DNA of 64,000 bases from Piliocolobus tephrosceles (lineage: Eukaryota; Chordata; Mammalia; Primates; Cercopithecidae): NCBI RefSeq assembly GCF_002776525.5, contig NC_045441.1, positions 116,183,831 through 116,247,830 of the forward strand. The letters run 5' to 3'. Position numbers and translations under genes: made by a program. Shown piece after piece: positions 46,900-57,715 of this stretch. Under the pieces are notes generated by a model. That model searched no databases and was not told where the DNA came from. It saw only the letters and a program-made list of their open reading frames with translations. The stretch's first letter is position 1, and the number at the start of each line of letters is the position of its first letter.

Positions 46900-46929
<30 letters not shown>
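46900..46929 (+). repeat. A30 homopolymer
   Basis: Thirty consecutive A follow GCAGCAGC. No Alu or L1 body is recognisable on its 5' side. It may be the tail of a diverged retrocopy or simply a mononucleotide microsatellite. A short open frame on each strand here is spurious. Confidence 0.9.
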
Positions 46930-46931
<2 letters not shown>

Positions 46932-46991
46932 TTGTTGCATGGCCTGGCCTCTTGTTGAGCATGGAAAACACAACACATTCATTTACCTCCA

Positions 46992-47177
46992 TGTTATGAA
47001 CTGAATGTCTGTATACCCATAAAATTGACATGTTGAAGCCCTACCCCTCTGATGTGATAGTATTACCTTTAGGAGATAATGAGGTTTAGATGAAGTCATG
47101 AGAGTAAGATTCTCACATGGGATTAGTGTCCTTAATAGAAGAGGAAAGATCAGGCTGATCGATCTCTCTCTCTCTCT

Positions 47178-47224
<47 letters not shown>

Positions 47225-47413
47225 CATTCACCATGTGAGAACACAGTGAGAAGGCCATCGTCTGCAAGCCAGGAAGACAGCTTTCACCAAGAACCCAACC
47301 AGGCTAACATCCTAATCTCAGACTTTCCAGCCTCCAGAATTGTGATAAATAAATGTCTCTTGTTTAAGCCACTCAGTTTATGGTATTTTGATTTAGCAAT
47401 CTGAGCTAAGACA
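46992..47413 (+). mobile_element. MLT1A/B-like MaLR solo LTR with CT expansion
   Basis: Starts TGTTATGAACTGAATGTCTG and ends GAGCTAAGACA. It carries 'gggattagtgtccttaatag', 'caccatgtgagaacacagtg' and 'tccagcctccagaattgtga'. The normal short CT motif of the LTR is expanded into a (CT)n tract at 47162-47219 with one CCAT interruption. It is a second, more diverged copy of the type at 34390. Confidence 0.78.
47162..47219 (+). repeat. (CT)n microsatellite inside the LTR
   Basis: Two blocks of CT repeats separated by CCAT. On the GRM8 transcript strand it is (GA)n. Confidence 0.95.
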
Positions 47414-47459
47414 CTCTAATTCCTCCAAATACCCAACTAAGTTGTCTAGTATAAAAAAA

Positions 47460-49500
47460 GTGGGGAAAAGAGGAGAGAAATGTCATCAATGTTTTGAAAG
47501 CTGAAAAGCAGATGATTACCAAGTCGCATTGACTTAACAGAATAGAAAAAGCTCAGTGAGAGCCCACAAGGAGCAGGACTGGGGCTGAGGCCAACAGAAA
47601 CAAAGCTGGTGTTCCACTTAACATGATGAAGGCCCTGGAGTGGAGGTACCGGAGACTCCAGAAGGTGAGGTTGAAAATGGATTTGGTTGAAAATCTCTCA
47701 AGTCCCTTCCCTCAACTCCAGTCCCTCTGCAAAGAAGATCAGAGAGTCATTTTCTGTAGAGGATGAACTCAGGGACATCAAACACAGCTAAAGACATAGC
47801 AAGTTTCTATGGAACAAAAGTCTGCACACTGAATAGATAGTCCCTGGTCCCCTCTCCCTGTTTAGCATCCAGACTGCAGTAGCCTAACTTACCTCCACCC
47901 ACCCACCCCTGCCCCCACTAAACCCCATACAGAAAATTGGAAGAGTCTTCTCTAGAGAATCTGGCCCAAGGGTGATGACATACTGATACTCATCTATGGA
48001 TGTCTCCCAACTAAATGACCAGTTCTACCCGCTCAAGCTAAAGTAAAGCCCACTGGCCAATGACTTTGTCTTTGCTTCCAGGGCTCACAAACACCATGTC
48101 AGCACCTCACTCTTAATTTCACAGCAGACATTTGAGAGGAGCCTCTACTGTGAAAGTCAGAAACCAAAACAAACAGAAGAGATAAACTCAAAGGACATAG
48201 AAATAAGACATATATAGATAACTTCAAGAATATTAATATCCTCAGAGAAAAGAAGTGTATCCATGGAACAAGAACAGGAGGCTAAAAATAGAAACATTCA
48301 GAGGGCAAGAAAGAGCTCCTAGAAATGAAAAAGGAAAAGATTGATAGAAATATCTCAATAGATTAGGTATAAGAGCAAGTTGAGAAAATATTTCAGAAAG
48401 TAAAACAAATGAAAATGATCATAAAATTAGAGAATTCATTCGAGAGGCCCAAAAAAGAAAATAAAGAGAGGCTATTACCAAAGAAAAATTTAAGAATATT
48501 TCTGAGAACTGAAGGACAAGAATTTTTGGATTGAAAATACTTACAAAATGCCAGCAAAATGAAAAGGGAAGGAAGGGGAGGGAAGAAAACCCTGTATGAA
48601 GGAACGTTAACACAAAATTTTAAAACACTCATGAGTAAAAGATTACAGAAAAGGATTAAGGCTCACAATGGTTTCAGGATTTTCACAGCAATAATGTGAA
48701 GTCAGAAGAAAATGGGGCAACACCTTCAAAATGATAAGAAAAAATGAGTTTTATTTGAAATGAAAAGAAAGCAAACCAAACTATATATCAAGTGTGTGGG
48801 TAGAATAAAGTCTATTTCAAATATGAAGAAAGCTCAAAAAATCGTTTACCTTCCATGCACACCTTTTTTAGGAAGCTCCTCAGGGATGGAAGGAAGCTTT
48901 CCAACCAAGGAAGGAAACGAGAACGAACAAGACCCAGAATCCAAGTAGCAGGGAATTCAGCACAGGAGAATGAAAGGGGATTTCTCAAAGTGATGATGAA
49001 GAGAAGCAGAATTAACAGCCATCAAAGGTCCAAAGATCATCCCACCCAGATTACAGGAGGGAAATTAAAGTCTCCAGAAGAATCTCCAAGAAGAAAAGAA
49101 ACTGAATGGATGGGCTGTTTGACATGTTTGGATATACTGAAAGCATATGTACAGTTCTGTCAAAGTTTGAGGATGACTTGATAAGTTATATAGAAATCTA
49201 AGCATATGACAAAGCAAGAAATGATTAATTTCAGGAAAAACAAAATGTTTAAGAATAGAAATGGTATTTTAGCACACTATCTAGACTAACTGTAACTTCA
49301 AGTGCAGAATCATGATAATACAAGCACTGAATACTAATTAAATCAGAATTATGACACAATCCTACTGGAAAGATTGGAGGAAAGGAAGTGTATGTGTGTT
49401 CATACGCATATCCATGTGCAATGTGTGTATTGTGGGGAGTTAAGTCATCATCTTCCGTAGTAGACAGACAATCAAAATGAAAGTTAAAAAAAATCAAGAA
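47460..49500 (+). repeat. Old L1M-type (L1ME-like) 3' relic, about 2 kb
   Basis: The order 'cagacatttgagaggagcct', 'attcattcgagaggcccaaa', 'tgagaactgaaggacaagaa', 'ttttttaggaagctcctcag', 'gggaattcagcacaggagaa' and 'agaatctccaagaagaaaag' follows the 3' part of mammalian L1M elements (ttctcaggaagct, ggatccaggaaac, caacacaggagag). It is far older than the L1PA-type copies. Open frames at 48393-48632 minus and 48760-49181 plus are remnants of it. Confidence 0.6.
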
Positions 49501-49713
49501 ATAGCAACATACAAATGTTATGTGAAAAGCGGAGACAAATAACCAGAAAAAGAGCTAAAGGGGTTGGAAACAACTGTTCTTGGGGATAAAGATTCAAAAG
49601 TAGGGGGAGGGCAGTGGGTTTCTGTTAAGTCCAGCAGCACTGGATACAATATCACTTGGGTAAAATACACGTTTGGGGCCCTGATTTTTAAGGGCATTAA
49701 GTGGGAGTGGGGA

Positions 49714-50118
49714 TGATATGGTTTGGACGTGTAGTCACCCAAATCTCATATTGAAATGTAATCCCCAATGCTGGAGGTGGGGCCTAGTGGGAGATGATTG
49801 GATCACGAGGTCAGAGTTCTCATGAACGGTTTAGCACCATTCACCCTTGCTACTGTACAGTAAGTGAGCTCTCACAAGATGTGGTTGTTTAAAAGTGTGT
49901 AGCACCTCCCCCTCCCTCTCCTGGTCCTGCTCCTGCCATGTAAGACTGTTCCCACTTTGCCTTCCACCATGAGTAAAAGCTCCGAGGCCTCCCCAGAAGC
50001 AGATGCCACTATGCTTCCTATTCAGCCTGCAGAATCATGAGTCAATTAAACCTCTTGTCTTTATAGATTACCCACTCTCACGTATTTCTTTATACCAGTA
50101 CAAGAATAAACTACTACA
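49714..50118 (+). mobile_element. MST-type MaLR solo LTR
   Basis: Starts TGATATGGTTTGGACGTG and ends AATAAACTACTACA. It has 'acccaaatctcatattgaaa', 'gtgggagatgattggatcac', 'gctctcacaagatgtggttg', 'ccttccaccatgagtaaaag' and 'gtcaattaaacctcttgtct', the standard MST/THE1 order. Flanking 5-mers GGGGA (49709-49713) and GAGGA (50119-50123) differ at one base. No internal region is present. Confidence 0.88.
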
Positions 50119-50217
50119 GAGGAAAAAGAGTTTAAAGACAGCAAGATGCTTTTAGTCCTATATGTTAGGGAAGCATCTTCTGCAACCAGGTTTCTCTTTA
50201 AAACTTTTCTGCACCTT

Positions 50218-50513
50218 GGCCGGGCGCGGAGGCTCACGCCTGTAATCCCAGCACTTTGGGAGGCCGAGGCGGGCGAATCACAAGGTCAGGAGATCGAGAC
50301 CACGGTGAAACCCCGTCTCTATTAAAAATACAAAAAATTAGCCGGGCGCGGTGGCGGGCGCCTGTAGTCCCAGCTACTCAGGAGGCTGAGGCAGGAGAAT
50401 GGCGTGAACCCGGGAGGCGGAGCTTGCAGTGAGCCGAGATTGTGTCACTGCACTCCAGCCTGGGCGACAGAGCGAGACTCCGCCTCAAAACAAAACAAAA
50501 CAAAACAAAACAA
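50218..50513 (+). mobile_element. Young AluYRd-like insertion with 12-base deletion and perfect TSD
   Basis: Runs from 'ggccgggcgcggaggctcac' to an (AAAAC)n tail. After 'gagatcgagacc' it goes straight to 'acggtgaaaccccgtctct', so the 12 bases ATCCTGGCTAAC of ordinary AluY are missing. Perfect 17-base copies of aaacttttctgcacctt lie at 50201-50217 and 50514-50530. I recall a 12-base deletion as diagnostic of the AluYRd lineage of Old World monkeys. Open frames 50404-50651 are Alu plus flank. Confidence 0.95.
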
Positions 50514-50530
50514 AAACTTTTCTGCACCTT

Positions 50531-51940
50531 TATGCCTGTGCCTGTATTATTTTACACAGAATGTTTATTTGTTTGTTTGTTCTGGTGGCATAACAGGTGC
50601 TTGTTTAATATTTTTAGGAACGAAATCCAGAAAATAACACGTATTGACTAAAATAAGAACCACATGAAAATCCATGTTGCCTGGGTTTAAAGCATCTGCT
50701 TTTCATGTAAGTCAACACTAAACTACTAAACTGTCCCTAATTGGTCTGATATCCAAATGTCAAAGGTTCTTTTCAGACATATCAGTAATTGGTTTTAATA
50801 ACAAATAAGACCTATTATTTAATCAAAACCACTACTGACACTTTTTCTGGATATTGTTTGCAATATAATATTATGTTTGTTGCTATAATAAAGAAAACAA
50901 GAGTCCTCTCACATAAAGACATAATTATTACCCAAGTAATCTTTTTTAAGCACTTCAAGGGCCACAAGAAAATGAAGTTCAGTGGGCAAAACGGCTTCAG
51001 AGAACAGGGAAACACATGAGAACCCAGAGGTAGGTATTTGCAGTCATGTGCCTTGGCAGAGTTTAGTGTCCTAGCTATGAGGTATGTGAGTTTATAACTT
51101 CGGTAGGTGTTCAGTAGTGTTTCATAAGAAAATAAGAGTGGAGTGTGAAATCTATCAGTGGCTGTCTTCCAACCCCTCCAGATAGAGCTTGAAACAGAGT
51201 CTGGCATGAGTGCTTTTAGAAAGAGAAGAGATTTGAGAAAGCTTCTTGGCAAAGCCTGAGCTAACCCATTCAGATTGGAACTAGATGAGTTCTATTTGAG
51301 AAATAAATCACAGATTCCATTAATCTGTGATTCAAATACATCTACATGTATTTTTTTAATATATGGTCGATATTGAGGCTCTGGAATTAATTACCTCACA
51401 GTTCTCCAGAAAGGATCTGGAGTGGTTTCTTTTCCAATGGCAAATGAGCCACCTACGTCTAGACTCTTTGTTGATTGAAGAGACTCCTTGCTCCTCATCA
51501 CTTACACAGGAGAAAGGAGAATCAAAAATCTGCAATAGGGGAAAAGGTCTCACGCTGAGGCCCATGCCAGGCAAGGGGACTGGATCCCAACTGACAGAGA
51601 ATTTGGGATCCAAGTGATGAAAGAAAGAAAAGGTATTGGATTCATAAGGCATTCCTTCATTTTAATACCAAATAATAACTATTCATTTTAAATCTTGTGG
51701 ATTTCAAACATCACTTGAGCATAAACTTGGGAACAATCATGTAACTCAAAAAAATGTTATTTTCCTGCATTATGTCATTCCACAACAGGGATTAGACTGC
51801 ACAATCCCTCAGGATCTCATGGATGTCCCAGATACAGTAACTCATGTGATACCAGGTTGGCACATTGTCTTCTAGTAACAGGTTTTTCTCACCCTCCACC
51901 AACTCATATCCACAGTCCTCATGTGGGTGATATTGCCTGC
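50531..51940. other. GRM8: Intronic sequence, nothing recognised
   Basis: The overlapping open frames at 50815-51252 minus (145 codons), 51356-51652 minus and 51363-51617 plus have no recognisable motif. No splice context fits GRM8. Confidence 0.5.
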
Positions 51941-52050
51941 CTTTTTGCTTTTCTTTCTTTCCTTCCTCCTTTCTTTCCTTCCTTTATCCTTTCTTTCTTT
52001 CTTCTTTCCTTCCTTCCTTTCTCCCTTCCTTCTGACTCTCTCTCTCTTTA
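51941..52050 (+). repeat. (CTTT/CCTT)n polypyrimidine tract
   Basis: About 110 bases of mostly C and T in CTTT, CCTT and TTCC units, ending in CTCTCTCTCT. Purine-rich on the GRM8 transcript strand. Confidence 0.93.
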
Positions 52051-53719
52051 TAGAAAAAAGTACTAATCTTAGAAGCTGATTATGTCAATAAGAATCCGGG
52101 TCTTATCTGGCTCTAATTGTACACAGCATCATGCGAAAGAAATTAATGAACTTGGGAGCCTCTCCAAGCTTACAATATATATAAGAAGTTGAATGAGGAA
52201 AATGAAGGAGAAAGAGGTCACTGACCCTTATAAGAACCAAATCCATAGGCAAATAAATGCTGCTTCACAATACTCCAGGAAAACAAGTCCCCAGTGAATG
52301 TCCTGGAAACTCGGCATGCAAGACCACAATTTATGTGAGACCAGGAGAAAAACAGGCAAAGAAGAGACACAGAGAGAGAGAAAGGAAAAAAAGATACAGA
52401 AATGAAGGGAAGGGAGATGGTGGTTAATGACTTCAGGTAGAATGTGACAGAAGAGAGCAAGATCTCAAAACAGGATTTTTTTCTTCATGTTTTCAATTTA
52501 TTATTATTAAGCATGGAAAACTCCCCAAAATAGCACTTGATTCATCATTTTCAGAGCTATCACAAAGATTTCTTCTATTTTTCTGCAGAATGGTTAACAC
52601 TTAAGTTATTTTTGCATGGGTGCCATAGCACAACATGGGCATAAAACTGTGAAAAATTAAATAGCTCAAAAAAGTGTAGGTGGGCTTCTGTGAAATTTGT
52701 GCTTTATGAATTTTTAGAAAGCAAAATGCTGTACTAGAATTGCTGCACATGTGTTCTATTATTAAATATCTAACTCTTCTAAATTGGGAAGGATAATAAC
52801 AAGCAATCTGTGGGAAAGCTGAAGATCTAAATAATACAATTCTGAAACCAAAATAAAACTGATTTGGTATTTTTTGCTTTTTTAATTGTTAAACATCATT
52901 GTGGAGTAATAGCACAAAGACATAAAGAAAAATTTCTGAGAAAAAAATATTGTCCATATTCCTATCATCCCAGCATTAAAAATTATTATTTGTTTCAGTC
53001 TTTATCCACACAAATCCATAAATTATGAATATGCATGTACTTTTTGTGTTTCGTTTCCCACTGAGCATTATCATGCTATTACAAGAGAAGCAACAGAAAG
53101 AACACTTGATTTTTAACCTAAGATGTGGTTTAAGTCTTGGCACACAGTCATTCCTCGTATAGTCCTGATAGTCATCATTTTCTTAGCTACCTAATATCCC
53201 ACAGAACTGATGTAACCAATTTTACTTACTCTTCTCCTTCTTCTTGGACATTTAGGTCATGACCAATATTTCACAGGTCTAAATATCACTGCAACACATA
53301 CCCTGATACAGCTTTCTTACAGCTTTCTTCTTATATTCTGTTTTCTATATCCTTGATATAAATTCATAGCAGGTTGAATGTATTTATAGCTTTTGGTACA
53401 TAGTACCAAATTGTTTTCCAAAATATTTATACCAATTTATACTTTTATTAGAAATATATGATTATACAGCAGCCTTGCCAATATTGAATACTGTATGGTT
53501 AATGTTCTCCTAATGTAATATATGGAAAATGATATCCCATCATATTACATAAGTTTAAATGTTAGCTTTTTACATTTTATGATTATTAGTGTAAGCTGTC
53601 AGGAGTTCTGAAAGTTAATAAAATTTTAAATTATAGCTTATAGACCTGTAAAAGACTATAGATATTATTTAACCTAGTCTTTCACCCATGGAGAAATTTT
53701 TGCAGCAATATCTTTGATG
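52051..53719. other. GRM8: Intronic sequence, nothing recognised
   Basis: AT-rich. A region at 52970-53570 resembles the generic old L1 3'-end style ('tggacatttaggtcatgacc' near 53248, 'ttatagcttttggtacatag' near 53384), but I cannot assign it firmly. Confidence 0.45.
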
Positions 53720-54450
53720 GAGACCTGATAATTATCTTACACCCCTCATTGTGCTTAATTTCCCCCACTCAATCAGTCACTAAGTCCTACTGTTTCAAAC
53801 CCCAAATCCCTCTCAAATCTACTCCAGCCATCATTTCTTTCTCATCACCACCATGGCCTTAGTTCAAGCCCTCCTTACCTCTCACCTGGGTTAGTATAAT
53901 AACCTCTTTGCCGGTATTTCTGCCTCCAGTTCAATAATTGGCATACTGCATGTGGTCTAAAATTTCAATCTGATGGTGAACGCTACTTCTCTGTTTAAAT
54001 ACTTCAATAGCATGTTATTTTCTTCCAGGACAAAATCTGAACTTCATGGCATAGCGCACAAGGCTCTTCATAATTTAGCTCAGCCTTCAGTCTTACATCA
54101 GTAACTCCACAACCATCTGCCAACAACTAATTTCATGCTCTTACAAACCTTCATCTGGACATGTCCTGCAAGATGCATTTCAAGGGTCCACTCCTCCAGG
54201 AGACCTTCCCAACTTCTTGTCTTCCCAGCATTGATTGGACATTCATAATCTCATTCAAACAGATTATAAACCTCTAATTGGAGCATTTATTCCATTGCAC
54301 TGTGTTTGTCTAGTTCCACCTTTTTCCAACCAGCCTCTTGGTTCTTTAAGGTGAGAAATATGCTTTTAACTCTGTATCTTCCGTGTCCTATACAGTGTGA
54401 GCCCTTAATAGTGGTAAATACATGTTTGTTGGATTAACAAATAAATAAAT
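53720..54450 (+). repeat. L2 LINE relic, about 730 bp
   Basis: Long ordered L2 phrases: 'aacccctcattgtgctt' in diverged form, 'ctccagccatcatttctttc', 'caagccctccttacctctca', 'acaaggctcttcataattta', 'aagatgcatttcaagggtcc', 'ctcctccaggagaccttccc', 'gtgagcccttaatagtggta'. It ends in an ATAAATAAATGAATG tail. It is one of the most complete L2 pieces in the window. Confidence 0.75.
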
Positions 54451-54552
54451 GAATGCTCCAGTCTCTGTTCAATGTCTTCCAGTGGTAGTATCTTATCAAA
54501 CAGTCCATCCCATTTTTTATTTTTATTATATTTTAAAACAAAAATTTTTAGA

Positions 54553-54853
54553 AGCAAGGTCTCACTCTGTCACCAGGCTGGAATGCAGTGGTGCTTTCAT
54601 AGCTCACTGTAACCTCAAACTCCTGGGCTCAACTGATCTTACCACATCAGCTTCCCAAGTAGCTACGACTACAGCCATATGCCATCACACTCGGCAGTAT
54701 GTATTTTTCGTTTGTTTCTTTGTTTGTTTTTTCTTTAGAGGCAAGGTATCACTATATTGACCAGGCTGGTTTTGAACTCCTGGCTTCAAGTAATCCTCCC
54801 TACTCAGACTCCCAAAGTGGTGGGATTATAGGTGTGAGCCACCATGCCCAGCC
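54553..54853 (-). repeat. AluJ-like SINE, minus strand
   Basis: 'gcaaggtctcactctgtcac', 'gctggaatgcagtggtgctt', 'aaactcctgggctcaactga' and the terminal 'gagccaccatgcccagcc' are clear. A TTTG-rich linker marks the middle A region. Divergence suggests the old AluJ group. Confidence 0.9.
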
Positions 54854-54927
54854 CTGCTTATTGTGACTTTAACAATCAGAGGGCGTCTTTTAAATTTCTG
54901 CTACCTGTGACTGGGCAAATGGTCTGT

Positions 54928-55785
54928 TAAACAAATTTACAAGAAAAAAAACCCATCAAAAAGTGGGAGAAGGATATGAACAGATACTTCTCAAAAGAAG
55001 ACATTTATGTAGCCAACAAGCATATGAAAAAAAGCTCATCATCACTGGTCATTAGAGAAATGCAAATCAAAACCACAATGAGGTACCATCTCACGCCAGA
55101 TAGAATGGTGATCATTAAAAAGTCAGGAAACAACAGATGCTGGAAAAGATGTGGAGAAATAGGAACGCTTTTACACTGTGGGAGTGTAAATTAGTTCAAC
55201 CATTATGGAAGACAGTGTGGTGATTCCTCAAGGATCTATATCTAGAAATAGCATTTGACCCAGCAATCCCATTACTGGGTATATTCCCAAAGGATTATAA
55301 ATCATTCTACTATAAAGACACATGCACATGTATGTTTATTGTGGCACTGTTCACAATAGCAAAGACTTGGAACCAACCCAAATGCTCATCAATGATAGAC
55401 TGTATTAAGAAAATGTGGCACATATACACCAGGGAATGCTATGCAGCCATAAAAAATGATGAGTTCATGTCCTTTGCAGGGACATGGATGATGCTGGAAA
55501 CCATCATTCTCAGCAAACGAACACAAGGACAGAAAACCAAACACTGCATGTTCTCACTCATAAGTGGGAGTTGAACAATGAGAACACATGGACACAGGGA
55601 GAGGAACATCACATACCAGGGCCTGTCGGGGGGTGGGAGACTAGGGGAGGGATAGCATTAGGAGAAATACCTAATGCAGATGATGACTTGATGGGAGCAG
55701 CAAACCACCATGGCACATGTATACCTATGTAACAAAGCTGCACATTCTGCACATGTACCCAAACTTAAAGTATAAAATAATAATA
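54928..55785 (+). repeat. L1PA-type 3' fragment (ORF2 end plus 3' UTR)
   Basis: Begins 'aaacaaatttacaag', passes 'aagtgggagaaggatatgaa', 'ggtaccatctcacgccagat', the ORF2 end near 55577 and the 3' UTR words 'gggagggatagcattaggag', 'atgtatacctatgtaacaaa'. It finishes in 'aacttaaagtataaaataat'. Frame breaks near 55190 split ORF2 (open pieces 54976-55194 and 55332-55574). Older than the L1 at 6583. Confidence 0.92.
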
Positions 55786-55796
55786 ATGTGCAAGGT

Positions 55797-56100
55797 GGCC
55801 AGGCATAGTAGCTCACACCTGTAATCCTAGCACTTTGGGAGGCCAAGGCGGGTGGAAGGCTTTAGCTCAGGGGTTCGAGACCAGCCTGGGCAACGTGATG
55901 AAACCCCATCTCTACAAAAAACACAAAAATTAGCCGGGTATGGTGGCTTGCACCTGTAGTACCAGATACTTGGGGGGCTGAAGTGGGAATATCACTTGAG
56001 CCCAGGAGGCGGAGATTGCAGTGAGCCAAGATCATGCCAGTACACTCCAGCATGGATAACACAGTTAGACCCTGCCTCAAAAAAAAAAAAAAAAAAAAAA
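55797..56100 (+). repeat. Alu SINE at the L1 tail
   Basis: A full-length Alu from 'ggccaggcatagtagctcac' to 'accctgcctc' and an A22 tail. TGTGCAAG occurs on both sides (55787-55794 and 56101-56108), giving a short target duplication. It inserted just beyond the A-rich end of the preceding L1. Confidence 0.93.
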
Positions 56101-56734
56101 TGTGCAAGACACTGTTAAAGCATTTGCTGGCCTAAAAGAGACAAAAATTGTTCATCTTGTGTGACTTACTAAATATAATATGGATAACATCTTTGACATG
56201 TACCTTAAATATGAGGTCTACCCTTAATAGGAGTAACTACAAAATTATTTTAAAAAGAAAGTGTGAACACTTTTAAGGAAAAAAAAATACATATTTAGGG
56301 TGATGCAGAACCTCAGGTCCAATCTGGCTGTATGAGAGAATCCTCTTGCAGGTCAGAAAAGGTTGTCTGAGGAAGCAAGGCTGGAAGCAGACTGCCCACA
56401 GGCAAAGGTGTTGATGCATTTAATGGGCTCTGGCAGCTGCTTTCACATACACTCAGTACAGAAGAAGGAGTTGAAGTAGAAAAATGGAGGAAAACAAAAG
56501 GAACAAGAACAAAGAAATTTGCTTAAAGTAAAGGAATTAATAAGTAAGCAAGACGACCAAGGGGAAGAGACATTATATCATTTTAATTCTATAACCATAA
56601 AAAAGCTTAAAAATAAGATAGCCCAATGCCAATGTGATTTAATTATTATGTTGCCTCATTTCAAAGGGAATACTGCCTTTTGTAATCTGTCTAGTGCTAG
56701 CCAGTGGAACTTACTGCTGTGACAAGCACATTCT

Positions 56735-57206
56735 ATAGCTGTGCTATTGAAGACAGCAGTCACTAGCGACATAGGACAATTGAGCATATGAAATGTGGCT
56801 ACAGTGAATAAGAAACTGAGTCTTAAATTTAATTTTTTTTATTTTATTTTATTTATTTTTGAGACGGAGTCTCACTCTGTCACTCAGGCTGGAGTGCAGT
56901 GGCGCGACCTCGGCTCACTGCAAGCTCTGCCTCCCAGATTCAAGCAATTCTCCTGCCTCAGCCTCCCACATAGCTGGGACTGCAAGCACATGCCACCATG
57001 CCTGGATAATTTTATATTTTCAGTAGAGATGGTGCTTCGCCATATTGGCCAGGCTGGTCTCGAACTCCTGACCTCAGGTGATCTACCCCCCTCAGCCTCC
57101 CAAAGTGCTGGAATTACAGGCATGAGCCACCATGTCCAGTCTTTAATTTAAATGTAAATAGCCACATGTTGTTAGTGTCTACCCTTTTTGGTAGAGCAGA
57201 ATTCTG
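56735..57206 (+). repeat. hAT-type MER element, copy 3, split by an Alu
   Basis: Left part: 'agcagtcactagcgacatag', 'gacaattgagcatatgaaat', 'gtggctacagtgaataagaa'. Right part after the Alu: 'aatgtaaatagccacatgtt', 'gttagtgtctacccttttt', 'ggtagagcagaattctgt'. Joined across the Alu, the order is that of the copies at 3928 and 18899. Confidence 0.65.
56833..57140 (-). repeat. Alu SINE inside the hAT element
   Basis: A T-rich tail (TTTTATTTTATTTTATTTATT) followed by 'gagacggagtctcactctgt' and a full two-arm Alu ending 'gagccaccatgtccagtc'. Similar TTTAATTTAAA-type sequence on both sides suggests insertion into the AT-rich centre of the hAT element. Open frames 56795-57151 plus and 56884-57123 minus are Alu-derived. 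Confidence 0.93.
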
Positions 57207-57484
57207 TACTCACACAAGATTTAAAATATAAAGAAACTTACATTTAAGGAAGACCTAAGGGACAAATTCCCCTGTTTGGGAGATAATTAAATAATATTTA
57301 TATTGTTTTTTGCAATTTATACTGTACTTTCATGCATTGAATTAGTAAGAATATAGAAGATAAGATGAATGTGGAGTCTCCATCAACAGAGGCCATAAGA
57401 AAGGAATCATAGCCCTGTGTCTTCACCAATTAGAATGTGATTCTCATGGAGCAAAGCCCTTAGTTTAGATAGGAAGGAGACAGC

Positions 57485-57715
57485 AGTGATTAAGAATGAA
57501 GACACTAGAGCCAGACTGCCTGTGCTCAAAACCCAGTTCCTATTTCCTGGCTGTGTGATCTTACTGAAGCTACTTAACTTCTCTGTGCCTGTTTTCTCCT
57601 TATTTTAATGGCAATAGTAGTAGTACTGACCTCAGAGAGTTGATACGAGCTATATGAGCTAGCACATGCAGAACAGAGAGAACAGTGGCTGGCATACAAA
57701 ATAAATTGCTCAGTG
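57485..57715 (+). repeat. MIR SINE, fairly complete
   Basis: 'gtgattaagaatgaagacac', 'tagagccagactgcctgtgc', 'ctggctgtgtgatcttactg', 'aacttctctgtgcctgtttt', and a closing 'acctcagagagttgatacga' and 'agaacagtggctggcataca' give the full MIR order on the plus strand. Confidence 0.85.

Noticed and set aside
50815..51252. 145-codon minus-strand open frame
   Set aside because: On the GRM8 strand, but it does not match any GRM8 segment and lacks splice sites or a recognisable domain.
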